Below, piece after piece: positions 58,922-64,000 of a stretch of DNA of 64,000 bases. Origin of the DNA: Manihot esculenta (Eukaryota > Streptophyta > Magnoliopsida > Malpighiales > Euphorbiaceae); contig NC_035161.2 in NCBI RefSeq assembly GCF_001659605.2, positions 42,117,956 through 42,181,955 of the forward strand. Direction: 5' to 3'. The notes under the pieces are model-generated. The model saw nothing but the letters and a program-made list of their open reading frames with translations. It made no database searches and was not told the DNA's origin. Numbering within the stretch: the first letter of the stretch is position 1; each line of letters starts with the position of its first letter. The translations under genes and the position numbers were made by a program.

Positions 58922-59960
58922 GTATCTTCTATTCGTCCTCCATGTCATCTGCCTACAAATCAAGGGAAATTGTATAAACGCCAAAATTTACATTCGCAAT
59001 TGTAAGCTAGCTTAACTGAATTTAGAGTTCTTTATCACTTTGGTTTTAAGGAATTCAAAATTTCTCTAGGGAACTCTCTTGTTTCACATGTGCTACCTAA
59101 GAAGTTCAAGTATTTGGCGTCAAATTAGGCGTTTGATACCGTTGGTGTATTTCTGTGTGTGGTGTGCTTTATAACTACGAGTTGTATTTGCCTTGTCAGT
59201 TGATACATTGGGAGTTAATATTGGGTGATCAGCTACTCTTAGCTCAATATAATCAGTTATGGGGTTTAAATTGAGAGAATCTTTGCGGATTTCGGAGACT
59301 GCTGGTAGTGGGTTTTATTCTCTGAAATTTTAACCCTTGATGTGTGATATAATTTTATTGCTATAACCATCCATAGTTTAAAAGGTAGAGAAAACTTCTA
59401 TGATGTTCTAGGTTGTAGCTATCAAGCACAAATAGTGTGCAAATGGTCTAACAAGTGTTGGTTGCTCCACTCACAAATTTTTTGGTACTACTTTTTTAAT
59501 TTCACAAGGAAGATAATTCGATATTGGTTCTTGGCACTCTCCACTGAACTTTATTTTAATGACAAACTGAATGTGTATTGGTCTGTATAAGAAATCATAT
59601 TAGGACAGTCAGAATAAACTAATTTCTTTGATTCATCTTTCTAGGTTGGAGGCTATTATGTTTGCTGGATACATTCTGACAGTGGTCTGTGATCTTTCTT
59701 GGTAAGAAGCTCAAACAAACACTTCTTATCATTCTGCGTAATGTGAGTAATTTTTTTGAGCTTTTGTTTTGTTGAAGCAGCATTGTTTTCTCCATCTGCT
59801 GGTCTTTTCGAAATATCTTATGATATGCCATTGATTCCATATAGTCTAAAACACTTTTTATGGGATTTTTAAATACTGGCTATTGACTGTAGCAACCGAA
59901 CTCCTTTTATAATGTAAATTGTTGCAAGTCTGAATTGGTTCCACTGTTTGTGTGCATGTT

Positions 59961-60800
59961 ATTCTGCATGAGATTTTCTTAAAGATTGATCTTTTAAAGG
60001 AAAAATGGCTGTTCCAAGTTGTGCCTGCATCTTCCGCAATCAATTCAATAGCTTTTTTGTATGCATCCTTGAAGTTGCAATACCAGTAAAGCAAGAATTT
60101 TGGATATACTGATGTATTTAAAGCAGGAATTTATTTTCATAAATCATAAGATGTGCAAACTAGATTTTTACAAAATTCAAATTTAGTGTTGGTATTGGCC
60201 TGTGGTTGACATAAAGTTAGACCTTTCAATGTCCAGATCCAGACCGGTCCAACCCAGAACTGAACCGTCTGCACTCGCCTAAAATTGGTTACCAAAACCA
60301 GCTTTAAACGAAATTGGAACTGGCTGGATTGGTTCAAAACTGGAAACTTTTCCTTTTATCCCTTTCATTCTGCATTAGATTTTCTTAAAGGTTGCTCTTT
60401 TGCAGCAAAAATAGCTGTTCCAAGTTGTGACTGCATCTTCCGCAATCAATTCAATTGCTCTTATGTACACATCCTTGAAAGTTGAAATTGCTTTACCAAT
60501 AGTGCAAAAATTTTGGACATACTCTTGTAATTAAGGCGAGAATTTGTTTTCATTAATAATAACATATGCAAACTAGAATTTTATTACAAGTGCAAAATTT
60601 GTGCAACTACTTAGGTTTTCACAACTGAGTTCAGGTGACGGGTTGAGTTGAGTGGTCAAATTTAGTGTTGGTATTGGCCTGTTGTTGACGTGAAGTTAGA
60701 CCTGACCATGTCCAGAACTGGCCCTGTCCAACCTAGAACTGAAATAAGTTTGACCAAAACCAGCCTCGAGCCAGATTGGTCAAAACTGGCAAACATACAC
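59961..60800. repeat. Imperfect tandem duplication of about 400 bp in the DUF641 5'-UTR intron
   Basis: Copy 1 is about 59961-60349 and copy 2 about 60367-60800. Shared landmarks are CTGTTCCAAGTTGTG, CATCTTCCGCAATCAATTCA, AAATTTAGTGTTGGTATTGG and CCAGAACTG/GTCCAACC. Copy 2 carries about 74 extra bp in the middle. Divergence is moderate. Confidence 0.85.
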
Positions 60801-61557
60801 ATGAAAATTGATCTGTCTTTAAAGTTCGACTCTCTTGGAGTGTCTGCGAGATAATATTCTACAAATTATTAGCTTGGATGCTTCCTGTTATTGAATTTGG
60901 TTTTAACAAGATATCTTCTTTTGAAGCTTTCATTTCCCATCATAAAGTCTTACCTGTTGTGATCTGGGTAAGGTTTCAATCCATGTTGTTTTAATAGTCC
61001 CCTAATAATATTAGGGTGATCAAGCAGTACAACTTGTTTCACAGAGAGTGTAATTTTGAAGGTTTATATTGAATCAATTCCATGATGGGACACCAAATTT
61101 GATTGCCTGCCTGGTTTTTGTGTGTTGGCATGCTTTTTCAAAAACTTTTGTTCACTAAGAGTGGTTGGGTTGTTCTTAAACTTTGTGTTTAGTAATCACA
61201 TAAAGGTATCATTTGGCGTATGCTAGTGTGGGTTTAGATCTTTCATCAAACATTCTTCTCACTATCACAGTGGCCTTTGGTCTGAAGGTTATGGCATCTT
61301 CACATCTTTACATCATATTATTGTGATGCATGAACAATGCATCGCAAGACATGGAGACAGATATTTGAAAATAATAACATGATGTATATTAGTTTAGGTC
61401 TTATGCTCACTAACACTCTCCTGCATCATTTCTGATTTACCATATTGTTGATACACTATTTTTTGTCGCTTACACTTATTTAGAGCTTTCAGGTTGTGCT
61501 ATATTGGTGCTTTTTCTGAAGGAATCCAATTTCAGCACCCATTCTTTAGCAGTAAAT

Positions 61558-62823
61558 ATGCTACCCAGTGGGTTGAAAGATAACCAACTCCGTGAGAGCA
61601 ACAGCCAAAAGGTCCACCCTCAACCCATGGAAGAGTCCACTAATCAAAATCCCGAACCTTTGGAAGCCTTGATATCCAAGATATTTACAAACATCTCCTC
61701 CTTGAAGTCATCATACATCCAGCTTCAATCTGCTCATACTCCATATGATCCTGAAAAAATCCAGGCCGCTGACAAACTTGTTATTTCTGAGCTGAAGAAC
61801 CTGTCTGAGCTTAAGCACTTTTACAGGGAGAAATATCCAAAACCAGTATGTGTTTCCCCTGAGGACTCTCGCTTAGCTGCAGAGATTCAGGAACAACAGA
61901 GCCTACTGAAAACATATGAGGTTATGGTGAAGAAATTCCAATCTGAAATTCAGAATAAAGATACTGAGATTCTTCAGTTGCAGCAGCAGATTGAGAAGGC
62001 AAATCAGAAGCGAGTGAAGCTGGAAAAGAATCTTAAGCTGAGGGGCTTGTCAACCAAAGAATCAGAAGGGTCTGGAGATGAAAATAGAATTTTTCCTGTA
62101 GAGCTCACGCCTGAGCTGTTCATATCTGCTGTGGAAGCGGCTTTCAAAGTCATTCATGCTTTTTCTAAACCTTTGATCAACATGATGAAAGCAGCTGGGT
62201 GGGACCTCGATGCTGCTGCCAACTCCATTGAACCTGATATTGTTTATGCAAAGAGAGCTCACAAACAGTATGCATTTGAATCTCATATATGTCAAAGAAT
62301 GTTCAGTGGGTTTCAGCAGGAAAGTTTCTCTATAAAGTCAGATAATGTGACATTCACCAAGGAGAGTTTCTTTCACCAGTTCCTTGCACTAAGGGAGATG
62401 GATCCATTAGATGTCCTAGGTCAGAATCCAGATTCTGTTTTTGGTAAATTTTGCAGGAGTAAGTATCTGGCAGTGGTTCATCCAAAGATGGAAGCTTCAT
62501 TGTTTGGAAATTTGGATCAGCGAAATTATGTGATGGGAGGTGGGCACCCTAGAACACCCTTTTATCAAGCTTTCTTAAAACTGGCCAAGTCAATATGGCT
62601 TCTGCACAGGTTGGCATATTCTTTTGATCCGAATGTTAAGGTCTTTGAGGTTAGGAGAGGTAGTGAGTTCTCGGAGGTTTACATGGAAAGTGTTTTGAAA
62701 AATCTAGTACTGGATGAAAACCAGAAACCTAAAGTTGAGCTAATGGTCATGCCTGGTTTTTGGATAGGAGGCGGTGTGATTCAGAGCCGCGTTTATCTCT
62801 CAGGTGTGAAGGTTGCTGAATAA
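61558..62823 (+). CDS. DUF641 family coiled-coil protein (GIL1/IRKI-related)
   Basis: A single coding exon of 421 residues. The N-terminal 30 residues are unstructured. Residues of about 30-150 hold the DUF641 region, with LEALISKIFTNISSLKSSYIQLQ and two ...PYDPEKI.../...KNLSELK... segments, flowing into a long Gln/Glu/Lys coiled coil (about 105-165). The C-terminal half has the family's conserved HAFSKPLINMMK, AKRAHKQYAFESHI and MPGFWIGGGVIQSRVYLSG stretches. Relatives act in plant light/gravity signalling and pollen development. I chose the ATG at 61558; the open frame begins further up only with a TTG codon, and splice-acceptor-like CAGs (61534, 61552) lie between. Confidence 0.88.
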   Translation: MLPSGLKDNQLRESNSQKVHPQPMEESTNQNPEPLEALISKIFTNISSLKSSYIQLQSAHTPYDPEKIQAADKLVISELKNLSELKHFYREKYPKPVCVSPEDSRLAAEIQEQQSLLKTYEVMVKKFQSEIQNKDTEILQLQQQIEKANQKRVKLEKNLKLRGLSTKESEGSGDENRIFPVELTPELFISAVEAAFKVIHAFSKPLINMMKAAGWDLDAAANSIEPDIVYAKRAHKQYAFESHICQRMFSGFQQESFSIKSDNVTFTKESFFHQFLALREMDPLDVLGQNPDSVFGKFCRSKYLAVVHPKMEASLFGNLDQRNYVMGGGHPRTPFYQAFLKLAKSIWLLHRLAYSFDPNVKVFEVRRGSEFSEVYMESVLKNLVLDENQKPKVELMVMPGFWIGGGVIQSRVYLSGVKVAE

Positions 62824-63596
62824 TGACCAACTAAATTAATTGGGATGTGCTTTGTTTCAATGTAATGTACATCCTTCTAATAAGGGGTTGTAATGTTTGT
62901 AAGGGTGTATTGTTAATTTGTGTAGGTGTAAATTAGCTTTCACATCTATCGAGTCTTAATCTCGCGCGTGTATTGGGCTTTTTGGCGTTAGGCTATGCTC
63001 TGCAGGTGGCAATTCAATTATGCTTATTATTATTATTATTAGTTACTGATGCAACCATTGTAAAACTTGATTTCTTCAAAGGAGCCGGTGCCGCCCGTAC
63101 CAAGAAGGCATGAGGTTAGTGCATGTTTTGAAAACATAGATCAGGAAAAGTTTGTTTATATTTGTGGATCACGAATGTCCCTTGTATATAGTCAAAGTTG
63201 TGGTTGTAAACTTGTAATATAAATATTTCACTACGTTTTTTTTCCGTCAAATAATTATCTCAATATGTTGGATGGGAACTTTGTGAGCGCTTCTAAATGA
63301 AATATAACTTCAGTTTCTATTTAATTATATGATTGGATTGTGTATGCGGCATTGTAACAAATATATCATATCTTCATCCTCCTAGTTGCCCGCCATGTAC
63401 TTATCTACTTGCTGAGTTGTAGAATTCTAGCCAGATAATCAATATTATGTCTCTCCACAGAATAATGACTTTTTAAGTTAACTTTTATACTTACGTACCT
63501 TTTTTCATTCAAATAACAATCTCTTGTTGTTTATCAAATCTTCCCCGCAATCTTCTGTAAGATTGATTTGTCAGTTGGACATTTATAAACAACAAA
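62824..63596. other. DUF641 3' flank and tRNA upstream region
   Basis: 3' untranslated sequence then AT-rich spacer with no other gene. A TATAAA-like ATTTATAAACAACAA directly precedes the tRNA gene, the usual plant arrangement of an AT-box plus CAA initiation motif. Confidence 0.6.
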
Positions 63597-63668
63597 TCCG
63601 TTGTAGTCTAGTCGGTTAGGATATTCGGCTCTCACCCGAAAGACCCGGGTTCGATTCCCGGCAACGGA
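63597..63668 (+). tRNA. tRNA-Glu (anticodon CTC)
   Basis: 72 nt. The acceptor stem TCCGTTG pairs with CAACGGA. The D arm begins AGTCTAGTCGGTTAGG, the anticodon loop reads TCTCACC (anticodon CTC, decoding GAG), and the T arm is CCCGGGTTCGATTCCCGG with the B box GGTTCGATTCC. There is no intron and no encoded CCA. A TTTTT run follows at about 63680. The sequence is the standard plant nuclear glutamate tRNA. Confidence 0.97.
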
Positions 63669-64000
63669 AACATATATGTATTTTTAATTTGCCCATCTGG
63701 CGGTGAAATACGAGGCAACTCGACGAGCACGCTTCTTAAGATTAGGGTGCTGCAGAAATGGAAGGATCTCAAATCCCTCATCCGCGCATCGGTTCAAATG
63801 GCCGCGTCTCCGATCCCCCCCTCCGTCAACAGAATTCGATCCGTTGTAATTTGCTTCTTCTCTACATTATCTTTATCTATTTCAAGATTGCTTCATTACG
63901 ATATGAAATCGCAGGGTTGATTGATTCTTTTGATTCATACGGACATGTATCAGCAAGAAGGGCAACAACATGAGCCTTTATTGGAGAGCATAGTTTCTCC
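63669..64000 (+). other. Possible 5' end of another gene at the right edge
   Basis: Two candidate starts on the plus strand. An ATG at 63758 opens 71 codons with no recognisable domain, ending 63973. An ATG at 63945 (MYQQEGQQHEPLLESIVS) stays open to the edge and looks like the N-terminus of a real protein, with CAG/GT-like sites upstream. Too little sequence remains to name a product. Confidence 0.3.

Overview
This is nuclear DNA of a eudicot plant. The genes have many short GT-AG introns, plastid or mitochondrial targeting leaders and AT-rich spacers, and about half of the window is nested LTR retrotransposons. The gene order and protein flavour suggest a woody rosid, possibly Malpighiales/Euphorbiaceae, but I cannot fix the species from sequence alone.

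Left gene block (1-10309, minus strand). Exon 1 of the shikimate enzyme EPSP synthase sits at the edge. Next is a complete 13-exon gene for the organellar Kae1/Qri7-type tRNA threonylcarbamoyladenosine (t6A) enzyme GCP1. Its fourth intron is swollen to 3.8 kb by a decayed Ty1-copia element that landed inside an older LTR.

Transposon block (11531-45833). One Ty3-gypsy element of the Tat type (called A here), flanked by a GAAGG target duplication, spans about 34 kb because other elements are packed into it. These are: a near-pristine Del/Tekay-like chromovirus in its gag (13499-23294, intact 1648-codon gag-pol, 2276-bp LTRs, duplication GCTGT); a recently inserted but RT-deleted Ty1-copia element on the minus strand in its pol (25616-33688, 1500-bp LTRs, duplication CAACC); the 3' end of a second Tat-like element (B) with an antisense spliced ORF and a 75-bp minisatellite; a solo chromovirus LTR (40516-42652) whose flanks do not match; and a 578-bp foldback element (43069-43646, duplication CTCAA).

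Right gene block (47612-64000). It holds a six-exon arginase gene (minus), a divergently transcribed two-domain SagB/nitroreductase-like flavoprotein gene (plus), a DUF641 coiled-coil protein gene (plus) with a long 5'-UTR intron, a tRNA-Glu(CTC) gene, and what may be the first codons of another gene at the right edge.

The host genes are unrelated housekeeping or metabolic genes and form no operon or pathway. From memory, EPSPS, GCP1 and a DUF641 gene are also close neighbours in Arabidopsis, so this is probably a conserved microsyntenic block into which the transposon cluster was inserted. I found no CRISPR array, no bacterial-type system and no convincing novel host system. The most unusual material is the architecture of the nested elements: the A/B recombination scar, the antisense spliced ORF, the foldback element and the GC-rich copia leader.
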